Under the pieces are notes generated by a model, which was given only the letters and a program-made list of their open reading frames with translations, made no database searches and had not been told where the DNA came from. Below, in pieces: positions 1 to 7,628 of a DNA stretch of 64,000 bases; position 1 is the stretch's first letter; every line of letters starts with the position of its first letter. A program made the position numbers and the translations under genes. This DNA comes from Paludibacter sp. (GTDB taxonomy: Bacteria > Bacteroidota > Bacteroidia > Bacteroidales > Paludibacteraceae): assembly GCA_028710415.1 (NCBI GenBank), contig JAQTUE010000028.1, positions 1-64,000 on the forward strand, given 5' to 3'.

Positions 1-2
1 AC

Positions 3-786
3 CCAGAAGACTACTTTGATAAAGATTCTCTCTTTTATGCTACCAATAGATGCTTAGCCAATCTTGGCACGAATTTGATTATTAACTATAGCAAATTTAA
101 TATAAACTAATTCTTGTGACATACTTATCGAAAATAACGACATAAACTCGGAGGCAATAACTGTTGATCAATTAAAAGATGGAGGTGAAATTCAAAGTAG
201 TATTCCAATAAAATCAGCTAATGCTGATTGGGTATTTATACCTTACAATTTTAAACTAAAAAAACAAAAAATTGAGTTAAAAAGACTCTTTAAAGAAAAA
301 GAACTTGATATTGAGAAGTTTCAAAACGATCTGTACTATGCAATTGAAAATAAAAGGAAAATAAAAGAAATATATGATGATTTAGAAGGTGGAATAAATA
401 CTAATTCAATGGTTTTATATTCCGGTCCGATAGAAGAAAGTTATCATCTTGAAGATTTTGATTGTTGTTATTGTATTTCTCAACTTGAGGCTGGATGTGT
501 TTATACCGGCGATGTAAATCTCAACGAAGTAGATATTGATATTATTTATAAAAAATACTGGAAATATGTTGGTACTATACAAATTCCACATCATGGTTCA
601 AAACACTCATTTATTATAAAACCATTTAAAAGTAGAGATTATATTTGTCCAGTTTCTTATAGTAACAAAAATTCCTTTGATCATCCATCAATAAATGTAT
701 TATCCCAATTAAATGCTGAATATTGTTGTGTGAAACATATTACTGAGAATATAGATACAACATATATTCAAAATATACATCATTGA
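3..786 (+). pseudogene. Frameshifted metallo-beta-lactamase-fold protein, C-terminal part
   Basis: The open frame that ends at 786 can be read upstream to 106 without an ATG. The preceding stretch 3-107 is open in another frame and stops at 108-110. Joined, they look like one protein whose start lies outside the window. The C-terminal part has a TGDVNLNE segment followed by IPHHGSKHS, which resembles the last metal-binding region of ComEC-type MBL hydrolases (HHG motif). The frame change near 103-110 could be a real +1 frameshift, a decayed gene or a sequencing error. An ATG at 409 gives a 125-residue fragment that lacks the N-terminal HxHxDH site, so it is unlikely to be a stand-alone enzyme. 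The stretch is AT-rich compared with the genes that follow. Family assignment rests on the short C-terminal motif only. Confidence 0.5.
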
Positions 787-884
787 ATTTATGAACTTAC
801 ATGTAGCTATACTACAATTGTTAATGTAGCATATTTGTCCGAATCAAGTTCGGTATTGGATAACAATCAACTAATACTAAAAAA

Positions 885-1526
885 ATGAAAACAAAAAAAT
901 CAATGCTCTCCATTCTTTTTTGTTGTATCATCGGGATGGCAACAAGTTGCGGATCAAAGGATGAACCGTCAGCCCAGAAACTCCCGGATGCAGTACAGAA
1001 AGAAATCATCGCCCAAATCTTCGGAGCTGGTGCAAGTGCTTCGGGAGTATCAATGGTGAGCCCTTCAAAAACAATTGCAAACCAACCCGTTTTTAAATCC
1101 CCCGCTGCAGGTGACATTAGTATTCCAATTCCAACATCAACAACAGATGGACCAAACGGAGGCACGCTAAAGCTTTCAGGGAATATGGATATGTCCTCTA
1201 ACACGGCAGAAGCAGGTACTCTATCGATGACCCTGAGTGAGGTCTTTGCAGGTTACGGGATCATTGCTGATACAAAAACCTACACGATGAGCGGGACCAT
1301 TCTTTACACCGGAGATTTTGTGATCTCAACGACTAAAATGACAGGCAAATTCACTGTCAAAGGTTCATTAACGGTTGTCGGGGCGGGCTACAACAAACCC
1401 ATGGCTATCGATCTGACTGAAACCATGAGTGTAAACGTAAATAGCACCACAAACACTTCAAGCACTTCCGTAACTGTTACCGGAACCATAGCCGGGGAAT
1501 CGATAAATTATACGGTGACTCAATAA
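885..1526 (+). CDS. Putative exported lipoprotein, function unknown
   Basis: A 213-residue protein with a short basic N-terminus, a hydrophobic stretch and a lipobox-like ATSC, so Cys22 is the likely lipidated residue. The following GSKDEP is acidic, as is common at Bacteroidota lipoprotein N-termini. The rest is rich in Ser, Thr and Gly with alternating polar and hydrophobic residues, suggesting a beta-rich secreted domain. I do not recognise a family. It stands alone, with about 100 bp upstream and 330 bp downstream. The start is the only ATG ahead of the signal peptide. Codon use looks like the core genes rather than the AT-rich gene before it. Confidence 0.75.
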   Translation: MKTKKSMLSILFCCIIGMATSCGSKDEPSAQKLPDAVQKEIIAQIFGAGASASGVSMVSPSKTIANQPVFKSPAAGDISIPIPTSTTDGPNGGTLKLSGNMDMSSNTAEAGTLSMTLSEVFAGYGIIADTKTYTMSGTILYTGDFVISTTKMTGKFTVKGSLTVVGAGYNKPMAIDLTETMSVNVNSTTNTSSTSVTVTGTIAGESINYTVTQ

Positions 1527-1857
1527 AAGGTGATTGTACGCCAAAAAGATAGTGCCATATTTAGACACTGTTGTCCTTTCGGATATGTCGTTCATGAATT
1601 GAGGTAATGGATTGGCTTGTGGATGAGATTTTCAATTCCACTATCTTGTAGAAGGATTTGCAATTCAATACCAATAAATATTTAGAATGATTATTTTTAT
1701 TTGCAACGTAAATATTCATGTTCAATCGGATATCAGGAATCTTAACCAGGAAGTTCAGAAATGAGCTTCTTTTTTTTTGTTGAAAGTAAAAGGAATTCTT
1801 TCAACTTATTTTTGGCAAAAGTTGTTATAGTAGTTGTAAATTAAAAAGCTAAGAGTT
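1527..1857. other. Intergenic region upstream of nth
   Basis: No ORF or RNA gene is visible here. The only recognisable element is a Bacteroidota-type -7 box TATTTTTG at 1807-1814, which would start transcription about 40 bases before the endonuclease III ATG at 1858. No convincing -33 box is spaced correctly. Confidence 0.45.
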
Positions 1858-2505
1858 ATGGAACAACATTGGATGGAATCACTCGAACCTCTTTTGATAC
1901 AATATGGAAAACGCAAGCATCCGCTTGAGTATAAGAACCGTTATCAGTTGCTGGTAATGATTATACTTTCGGCACAGGTTTCGGACAGGAATATAAACAA
2001 ACTGGCACCACAATTTTTCGAAGCGTATCCATCCATAAACTCCCTGGCAAAAGCAGCACCTGAAGATTTGTATCCCATCATTCATACCGTCATGAATTTC
2101 GGCAAAAAGTCGGAAGCACTTGTAAAGATGGCCCAATTGATTGGTGAAGATGACAGGATACCAACTACCATGGATGAATTGACCAAACTTCCCGCGATAG
2201 GACGTAAATCGGCTAATATTATTATCCGTGAATCCGGGAATGAAGCAGAAGGTATCGTTGTTGACTTGCACGTTGTACGGGTGGCACCGAGAATTGGAAT
2301 AGCAGAAGGAGACAACCCGGAGAAAATAGAAAAACAACTTATGAAACTGGTACCGCGGGATCGTTGGAATGAAATGGGTATGGCCTTGTCGTTCCTGGGT
2401 CGTGAAATATGCCGGCCTACTGATCCCGATTGCAAGATATGTGTGATGAATAAGGTATGCAACTATTATAACGAAACCCTGAAATCATTTTCAATCCGTC
2501 AATAG
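1858..2505 (+). CDS. nth: Endonuclease III (DNA glycosylase/AP lyase)
   Basis: A base-excision-repair enzyme that removes oxidised pyrimidines and cleaves the abasic site. The 215-residue length is typical. The helix-hairpin-helix segment LPAIGRKSAN (111-120) contains the catalytic lysine equivalent K117. The VDLHVVRV segment supplies the catalytic aspartate D136. The C-terminus has the [4Fe-4S] ligand pattern C185-x6-C192-x2-C195-x5-C201, exactly the spacing of the family. A VOC protein follows after 116 bp and a translesion synthesis unit follows that, so this end of the window is a DNA-repair neighbourhood, although no operon is evident. Confidence 0.95.
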   Translation: MEQHWMESLEPLLIQYGKRKHPLEYKNRYQLLVMIILSAQVSDRNINKLAPQFFEAYPSINSLAKAAPEDLYPIIHTVMNFGKKSEALVKMAQLIGEDDRIPTTMDELTKLPAIGRKSANIIIRESGNEAEGIVVDLHVVRVAPRIGIAEGDNPEKIEKQLMKLVPRDRWNEMGMALSFLGREICRPTDPDCKICVMNKVCNYYNETLKSFSIRQ

Positions 2506-2621
2506 CCGGACAAGTTTTAATCATCTGCAGGTATCCGGACAGGTTTTACCGGAGGCAAGGAATATGAACAAAAGTAAATTTGTTTTGTTATTTTTAAAAA
2601 CGAAATAAAGGAGGACGTACA

Positions 2622-2999
2622 ATGGAATTAGGAGCATTTTCAGTCAGTCTAAGTGTCAGTGACCTTAACGCATCAAAGGTATTCTATGAAAAACTAGGAT
2701 TTGAATCCGTTTCGGGAGGTGTCAATGTAGACTATCTTTATATGAAAAAGGGAAACAGTATAATCGGATTATTTCAGGATGATATACTGACAGGTAATTG
2801 TATGACCTTAAATCCGGTTTGGGATGAAAATCTACATAACATCAATAAATTTAAAGATTACAGCAAAATCAGGAAATCTCTAAGTGATAAAGGCATTAAA
2901 ATTGAGAAAGAAAATTCGTTACAAGAACCTGAGGCAGATAGTTTTGTAATCACAGACCCAGATGGCAATAGAATATTGATTGCACAACAAGGGTTATAA
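2622..2999 (+). CDS. VOC (glyoxalase/bleomycin-resistance) family protein
   Basis: A 125-residue single-copy member of the vicinal oxygen chelate superfamily. The N-terminal pattern SVSLSVSDLNASKVFYEKLGFE and the C-terminal FVITDPDGNRILI are the typical paired beta-alpha-beta motifs. Metal ligands cannot be assigned confidently, so the substrate is unknown. The start is preceded by AAAGGAGG about 8 bases upstream, an unusually strong Shine-Dalgarno sequence for this phylum. A clear terminator hairpin follows at 3033-3071. Confidence 0.85.
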   Translation: MELGAFSVSLSVSDLNASKVFYEKLGFESVSGGVNVDYLYMKKGNSIIGLFQDDILTGNCMTLNPVWDENLHNINKFKDYSKIRKSLSDKGIKIEKENSLQEPEADSFVITDPDGNRILIAQQGL

Positions 3000-3032
3000 A
3001 ATAGAATGAAACCATAACGAATCATTTGAACG

Positions 3033-3076
3033 AAACAGGAAAGTGAGTCTATAAGACGCACTTTCCTGTTTTTAGT
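3033..3076 (+). terminator. Rho-independent terminator after the VOC gene
   Basis: A 13-bp perfect stem (AAACAGGAAAGTG / CACTTTCCTGTTT) with an inner GTCT/AGAC helper stem, followed by a T run at about 3069-3073. It separates the VOC gene from umuD. Confidence 0.85.
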
Positions 3077-3207
3077 TTATAATAAATCATACCCATAGGT
3101 GGAAAATAGTTAAGATGATATTTATTAATTAAAAGTAGGTTCTGTTTTTGCTTTATGAAAGATACAAAATAAAATTTGTCACATGAATAATATTAGCGTG
3201 AATGCCC

Positions 3208-3215
3208 TATATTTG
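3208..3215 (+). promoter_or_regulatory. -7 promoter box for umuD
   Basis: TATATTTG matches the Bacteroidota consensus TAnnTTTG and lies 16 bases before the umuD ATG. No correctly spaced -33 TTTG is obvious, and no recognisable LexA-type box was seen. Confidence 0.55.
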
Positions 3216-3231
3216 TAGAAAATAAACGGTC

Positions 3232-3672
3232 ATGTCTAAAAAAATGCAACCCACTAAGACTCTTGAGATTTATCCTGTTGAGAATGCATCTACGATAAGA
3301 AATGAATATATCGGCGATTTAAAAGCAGGTTTTCCTTCACCAGCCAGTGATTTCCTGAATGAAAGCATTGACCTCAATAAATATGTCACCACTCACCCTA
3401 CCGCCACGTATTACGCGCGGGCAAACGGGATATCCATGGAAGGGGATTTTAATGATGGCGATTTGCTTGTGATAGACAGAAGTCTTGATTTTACGGAAGG
3501 GAAGATCGTAGTGTGCTTTATTGATGGGGAGTTTACTGTAAAAAGAATCAAAAAGGATGCGGAAGGGGTATGGCTTATGCCATCCAGTGAACGATTTAAA
3601 CCCATACTTGTTACAGCAGAAAATGATCTCCGCATTTGGGGAGTGGTAACGCATGTTATTAAGAAAGTTTAA
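3232..3672 (+). CDS. umuD: UmuD-like S24 peptidase, DNA polymerase V subunit
   Basis: A 146-residue self-cleaving LexA-fold protein that activates the translesion polymerase. The predicted cleavage site is A32-G33 in LKAGFPSPASDF. The catalytic Ser68 lies in NGISMEGDF and the catalytic Lys104 in EFTVKRIKK, spaced as in E. coli UmuD. The gene is directly upstream of umuC, separated by a 131-bp stretch made almost entirely of a short tandem repeat. It is expected to be damage-induced, but no SOS operator is identified here. Confidence 0.93.
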   Translation: MSKKMQPTKTLEIYPVENASTIRNEYIGDLKAGFPSPASDFLNESIDLNKYVTTHPTATYYARANGISMEGDFNDGDLLVIDRSLDFTEGKIVVCFIDGEFTVKRIKKDAEGVWLMPSSERFKPILVTAENDLRIWGVVTHVIKKV

Positions 3673-3678
3673 AGGATG

Positions 3679-3792
3679 TAGGATGTAGGTAGAAGGTAGT
3701 GGGTAGTAGGTAGTGGGTAGTGGGTAGTAGGTAGTGGGTAGTAGGTAGTAGGTAGTAGGTAGTAGGTAGTAGGTAGTGGGTAGTGGTAGTTT
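3679..3792 (+). repeat. Degenerate heptamer tandem repeat (GGTAGTA/GGTAGTG)
   Basis: About 15 head-to-tail copies of a 7-bp unit, GGTAGT followed by A or G, fill the gap between umuD and umuC. Interruptions with doubled units occur at the left end (AGGATGTAGG). A short cousin of this repeat recurs at about 59524-59545. The array is transcribed if umuD and umuC share an mRNA. Confidence 0.9.
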
Positions 3793-3803
3793 AAACAAAT
3801 TTT

Positions 3804-5054
3804 ATGTTTGCCTTAATAGATTGCAATAATTTTTATGCTTCGTGCGAACGGGCTTTTAATCCGTCACTCGTGGGCAAGCCGATCGTGGTACTATCTAACA
3901 ACGATGGATGTGTTATTGCACGCAGTAATGAAGCAAAATCACTCGGCATACCAATGGGTGCACCTGCATTTGAATATAAGTATCTGTTTGAACGTCATAA
4001 TATAGCTGTTTTTTCGGCAAACTTTGCACTGTATGGTGATATGAGTAGCCGGGTAATGACCATACTGAGCGGCTACTCACCAAACCAGGAAATATACAGC
4101 ATTGATGAATGCTTTCTGGATCTGTCGGGCATGCTGGTAGATTTGCAGGAACATGGCCTGGCTATGCGAAAACATGTGCTGAAATGGACTGGCATACCTG
4201 TCTCTGTGGGCATTGCACCCACAAAAGCACTGGCCAAAGCTGCCAACAGGATAGCCAAGAAGTTTACCGACAGAACCGGTGGAAGTTATGTGATTGATAC
4301 CGAAGAAAAAAGGATAAAAGCTTTGAAATGGCTGCTTGTGGAAGATGTATGGGGGATAGGCCGACGGAATGCCAGGAAATTAAATGCCATCGGTGTGAAA
4401 ACAGCCTATGATTTCTGCCTGCTCAGCAAAACATGGGTATTGAATAATATGACCATTGTGGGTGTCAGGCTTCAGGATGATTTAAACGGAATTCCTACCC
4501 TGGATATGGAGCCGGTGGAACTAAAACAAAGCATTGCTACTACACGTACGTTTGAAAATGATTACAGGACGTATGACGAGGTTAAGGAGCGTGTCTGTAC
4601 ATTTGCTGTAACCTGCGCCGAGAAACTGCGTCAGCAACACTCCCTTTGCAACAGGATAGAGGTATTTATCCAGTCTAACAGGTTCAGGGAAGATGACGAG
4701 CAATATTCGAACAGTGTGGTTGTAAAACTGCCATTCCCGACTTCATCGAGTATTGAAATAGTTGAATTTGCAGTTCAGGGCCTGAAATCCATATACAGGC
4801 AAGGAATAGGGTATAAACGTGCAGGAGTGGTGCTGATGAATTTCGTTCAGGATACTGAATACCAACAGTCGTTATTTTATAAAAGCAATCCAAAACATGC
4901 CCCTTTAATGGAGGCAATGGATAAACTGAACGATAAATTCGGAACTAAAGTGAGGCTTGCCGCCCAGGATAAAAAAACGCACAAAATGAGGCAGGAAAAA
5001 TTATCGCCCAAGTATACCACCAGTTTGAAAGGGATTATAAATGTAAACTTATAA
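3804..5054 (+). CDS. umuC: UmuC, Y-family translesion DNA polymerase
   Basis: Catalytic subunit of a polymerase V-type enzyme that copies past DNA damage. At 416 residues it is a normal length. The N-terminal palm has D6 in [15 protein letters not shown] and the catalytic pair D101-E102 in [22 protein letters not shown] (35-49) is the conserved finger segment, and the WGIG hairpin near residue 181 contacts DNA. A C-terminal little-finger domain follows. It sits after umuD and 12 bp before the SRAP gene, so the three probably form one damage-tolerance unit. Confidence 0.95.
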   Translation: MFALIDCNNFYASCERAFNPSLVGKPIVVLSNNDGCVIARSNEAKSLGIPMGAPAFEYKYLFERHNIAVFSANFALYGDMSSRVMTILSGYSPNQEIYSIDECFLDLSGMLVDLQEHGLAMRKHVLKWTGIPVSVGIAPTKALAKAANRIAKKFTDRTGGSYVIDTEEKRIKALKWLLVEDVWGIGRRNARKLNAIGVKTAYDFCLLSKTWVLNNMTIVGVRLQDDLNGIPTLDMEPVELKQSIATTRTFENDYRTYDEVKERVCTFAVTCAEKLRQQHSLCNRIEVFIQSNRFREDDEQYSNSVVVKLPFPTSSSIEIVEFAVQGLKSIYRQGIGYKRAGVVLMNFVQDTEYQQSLFYKSNPKHAPLMEAMDKLNDKFGTKVRLAAQDKKTHKMRQEKLSPKYTTSLKGIINVNL

Positions 5055-5066
5055 AAAAGGAACGAT

Positions 5067-5819
5067 ATGTGTTTTACAGTATCCATCATGAGGGAAGGAA
5101 AATTAATATCCGCCGAAGAGTACTATGCTAGTTTGCCCCCTGTAAAGAAGAAAAAAACCATTCTTCCTCAACTGCCTTTTCATAATTTGGTGAGTGGTTT
5201 CAGTCATCCCGCTTTACCAATTATCACACAAGATGGACTTTATCTTTCAAACTGGGGGCTGATACCTTCCTGGGTCAAGGATCAGGAGTCAGCCAATGAT
5301 CTTCGTTCTAAAACGTTGAATGCGGTGGGTGAAACGGTCTTTGAAAAACCTTCGTTCCGTAAAAGCATTGCATCACAGCGGTGCTTATTCCCAGTCAGCG
5401 GATTTTATGAATGGCGGGAAGTGAATGGTGTGAAATACCCCTATTATATACAATTGGCTGAGAAGGATTACTTTTCTCTGGGTTCAATCTATGATAACTG
5501 GATAAACAGGCAAACAGGGGAAATGCTTAATACCTTTAGCATTATTACTACCCCGGCAAATCCTTTAATGGAAAAAATTCATAACCTGAAAAAACGAATG
5601 CCATTGATACTTACACAGGAAGATGAAATGAAATGGCTGGATCCTGATTTGAAAACCGAACAAATTAAAGACCTGATAAAACCCTTTCCTGAATCAAAGA
5701 TGACAGCGTATACAATATCTCGTAATGCCAATAATGCCCGTAATAACCGTGATGTACCAGGGATACAGGATAGGGTGGATTATCCCGAATTGATAGAAGC
5801 GGATAATTCTCTGTTTTAA
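5067..5819 (+). CDS. SRAP-domain protein (HMCES/YedK-type abasic-site shield)
   Basis: A 250-residue protein of the SOS-response-associated peptidase family. These proteins form a thiazolidine cross-link with abasic sites in single-stranded DNA. The required Cys2 directly follows Met1 (MCFTVS). Other active-site elements are present: N85 in NAVGET, E115 in GFYEWRE and H172 in IHNLKKRMP. It starts 12 bp after umuC, which fits cotranscription with the translesion polymerase and a shared role in tolerating damaged templates. The start is fixed by the need for Cys at position 2. Confidence 0.93.
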   Translation: MCFTVSIMREGKLISAEEYYASLPPVKKKKTILPQLPFHNLVSGFSHPALPIITQDGLYLSNWGLIPSWVKDQESANDLRSKTLNAVGETVFEKPSFRKSIASQRCLFPVSGFYEWREVNGVKYPYYIQLAEKDYFSLGSIYDNWINRQTGEMLNTFSIITTPANPLMEKIHNLKKRMPLILTQEDEMKWLDPDLKTEQIKDLIKPFPESKMTAYTISRNANNARNNRDVPGIQDRVDYPELIEADNSLF

Positions 5820-5860
5820 AATGTTCATTTTTGAATTATCGTTTGCAAGGATATAATTTT

Positions 5861-5898
5861 AATTGAGGGCTTCATTTCGATGAGGCCCTCAATTTTAG
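5861..5898 (+). terminator. Terminator with UUCG tetraloop after the umuDC-SRAP unit
   Basis: A 15-bp stem from 5861 to 5894 (AATTGAGGGC... pairing with ...GCCCTCAATT, including one U-G pair) closed by a TTCG tetraloop and followed by TTTT. Confidence 0.85.
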
Positions 5899-6010
5899 TA
5901 TCCTTACCTACCTAACCAAGAGATTATTTCTAAGATTTCCCGCCTTACTTAATTGTTTAACGTTAAAAGTCACTAAATACATTATTAACGTTAGTTATAT
6001 TTTACATGCA

Positions 6011-6045
6011 CTGAGATGTCAGGAGATGTCAGGGGATGTCAGGAG
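6011..6045. repeat. Decamer tandem repeat (GGAGATGTCA)
   Basis: Three and a half near-identical 10-bp units of the type AGGAGATGTC occur in tandem about 80 bp upstream of the promoter of the DUF6266 gene. The 10-bp period would place every copy on the same DNA face, so it could be a protein-binding array; this is inference. The rest of 5899-6086 shows nothing else. Confidence 0.7.
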
Positions 6046-6088
6046 CTGCAAAAAGCACACATACTGAAAGTTAGCTAAGTTTTAGGTG

Positions 6089-6119
6089 TTGTTTTGCATG
6101 AAAACCCGCTTTATCTTTG
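6089..6119 (+). promoter_or_regulatory. Promoter of the DUF6266 gene
   Basis: The -7 box TATCTTTG lies at 6112-6119, with TTG at 6089-6091 about 20 bp upstream, close to the Bacteroidota spacing. The predicted 5' UTR is about 70 bases. Confidence 0.6.
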
Positions 6120-6199
6120 CATCGTCAACAGTAGGAAAAGTCGACGTTCGCCTGAAGACAGAAATAATTATTATTTATTAATATCAAAAACATTTTATC

Positions 6200-6829
6200 A
6201 TGTCTTTATCACAAAACCCATGGTTGGGTCACATGAGTGGATCGATGGCGAATGTTAATACGTATACCTGTCACGGGCAAAACGTCATCAGTTCCAAGCC
6301 ATTCAACAAAAAGGATGCAAATACCGTTTCTCAAATCGCCCAACGGGCAAGTTTCAAACTAATGCTAAAAGCGTACCGGTCGTTTGGTGGTTGTTTACGT
6401 ACCAACTTTCCGGACAAGCTGGTAACGGAATCGGCTTACAATTTTTTCATGCGTATCAATTTACCCGAAGCAATTGACAAAACGGGTACTGTGCCGGTAA
6501 TCGACTACAGCAAGCTGGTGGTGTCGCAAGGTGGATTACCCCCGGTGAAGGTGTTAACCGCAGTAGCGGGCGCCGCAGGGATCACATTGAGCTATAAAAC
6601 CAACTTGCAAATAGCCGATGTCTCCGAGACCGATCAGGTAGTGGCATTCGGCAAAACCAATGAAGGTGAGTTGATCATTGCCCGTCAGGTACGGGGAATC
6701 CAGGAAGTCTCCTCCATTCTGATTCCATATGCAGGAATTTCAGCAGACGATATGGTTTGTTGTTACCTGATGGTTACGAGTGAAGATGGGAAGCAAGTTT
6801 CGGATTCCACGTATGTGGTGGTTTCTTAG
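6200..6829 (+). CDS. DUF6266 family protein
   Basis: A 209-residue protein resembling the Bacteroidota family DUF6266. The N-terminus GHMSGSMANVNTYTCHGQNVISSKP matches the family's opening pattern of a Gly-rich stretch, an aromatic, then a GxxxIxSKP segment. The C-terminal half looks like an immunoglobulin-type beta domain (alternating strands, DSTYVVVS end). No signal peptide is visible. Function is unknown. It is monocistronic with its own promoter and is followed by a TTAATTGGTTGA-type repeat rather than a clear terminator. Confidence 0.7.
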   Translation: MSLSQNPWLGHMSGSMANVNTYTCHGQNVISSKPFNKKDANTVSQIAQRASFKLMLKAYRSFGGCLRTNFPDKLVTESAYNFFMRINLPEAIDKTGTVPVIDYSKLVVSQGGLPPVKVLTAVAGAAGITLSYKTNLQIADVSETDQVVAFGKTNEGELIIARQVRGIQEVSSILIPYAGISADDMVCCYLMVTSEDGKQVSDSTYVVVS

Positions 6830-6901
6830 TTAATTGGTTGATTAAGTTGATTAAGTTCATTAGTTGATTAGTTGATTGATTAAGTTAATTGGTTAATTAG
6901 G
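6830..6901. repeat. Degenerate repeat of TTAATTGGTTGATTAAG type
   Basis: A run of GTTGATTAA/GTTAATTGG units directly after the DUF6266 stop codon. The same repeat family forms the much larger array at 44421-44834. Confidence 0.8.
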
Positions 6902-7205
6902 TAAGAAAGAGAGAGTTTGACATGTATTCAGGCTATCCCTGACGAGAAAGAAAAGAGCCATGAATGATTGAAAGATTGTTTGTGGCTCTGTCTATATCCT
7001 TAACGAAGTAGATAAATACTTATTAATAGGATTGGTATGGACCGTTTACTGAAATTGAACAAAAACATGAATTACATGCTCGTTGTAACATCTTTTGGAA
7101 CTTAATAGATTGCCGGTTAACGATCCTGAATTTTATAGTTAAAATCCCTGTTTTGTTCTTTTCTTTTATTGAATATAGATCAAAGCTACCATATTAATGA
7201 TAAAA
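6902..7205. other. Intergenic region without a recognised gene
   Basis: AT-rich, with no convincing ORF. A weak 7-bp inverted repeat (AGAGCCA at 6954-6960, TGGCTCT at 6983-6989) encloses a 22-base loop and could be an inefficient terminator. Nothing else stands out until operator A at 7206. Confidence 0.4.
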
Positions 7206-7274
7206 TACCTAAAAAGAGGTATGCAAATGACCTTCAATTGGTATTTCGTTAGTTGTGGTATTCATCTACTTTTG
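7206..7274 (+). promoter_or_regulatory. Operator/promoter A: tandem 7-2-7 dyads plus TAnnTTTG
   Basis: Dyad 1 is TACCTAAAAAGAGGTA (7206-7221). After a 6-base spacer, dyad 2 is TGACCTTCAATTGGTA (7228-7243). The -7 box TACTTTTG is at 7267-7274, 23 bases after dyad 2. The same dyad-6-dyad-23-box layout occurs at three other promoters in this region. The 16-bp dyads have the geometry of two inverted heptamers separated by 2 bp, as bound by NarL-type regulators. It controls the leader ORF, binding protein, SusCD, peptidase-like and sulfatase operon. Confidence 0.85.
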
Positions 7275-7316
7275 CAAAGTAAATGAGAAACTTCATATTC
7301 AAAAAAAAGCAATAGT

Positions 7317-7493
7317 ATGAACAAAGGAATTTATTACACAACTCAACGATTGTTGTTCATTTCCGGACAACCGGTTGAGCAACTTCCGGAAAGTAACCGG
7401 ATTGTATCATTCGCTCAACTTATTATCTCTCAGGGATCAATTCCCAACCCACCATTATCTACCCGAATGTGCTGCTGTTGCATGCCGTGCTGA
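7317..7493 (+). CDS. Cysteine-cluster leader ORF (putative attenuator peptide)
   Basis: A 58-codon ORF that starts about 35 bases after the predicted transcription start of promoter A. Its C-terminus reads RMCCCCMPC before the TGA at 7491-7493: five Cys codons among the last seven. It has no other gene-like features. By analogy with known polycysteine upstream ORFs that sense cysteine through ribosome stalling (established in mycobacteria), it could couple cysteine supply to expression of the sulfur operon starting at 7629. The 135 bases between it and the next gene contain a hairpin at 7569-7594. That it is translated is inference. Confidence 0.5.
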   Translation: MNKGIYYTTQRLLFISGQPVEQLPESNRIVSFAQLIISQGSIPNPPLSTRMCCCCMPC

Positions 7494-7568
7494 TCCTCAT
7501 TGCCCCAACATCACAAATTCCGGATTCACGGGATAAAAAATATTAATTGCAACCATTTTTTTTACAAT

Positions 7569-7594
7569 GAATTCAGATTAAACCAATCTGATTC
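7569..7594 (+). promoter_or_regulatory. 5'-UTR hairpin before the binding-protein gene
   Basis: GAATTCAGATT pairs with AATCTGATTC with one bulged base and a 5-base loop (AAACC). It lies between the Cys-rich leader ORF and the next CDS and is a candidate for the regulated structure. No U run follows, so it is not a simple terminator. Confidence 0.45.
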
Positions 7595-7628
7595 AGCCAC
7601 AAGTATATTCATTTAATAATTTCAAGAT

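Noticed and set aside
3337-3798. Minus-strand ORF across umuD and the heptamer array
   Set aside because: Its N-terminus is the repeat itself (LPTTYYLLPTTYY); it is a by-product of a stop-free repeat and antisense to umuD.
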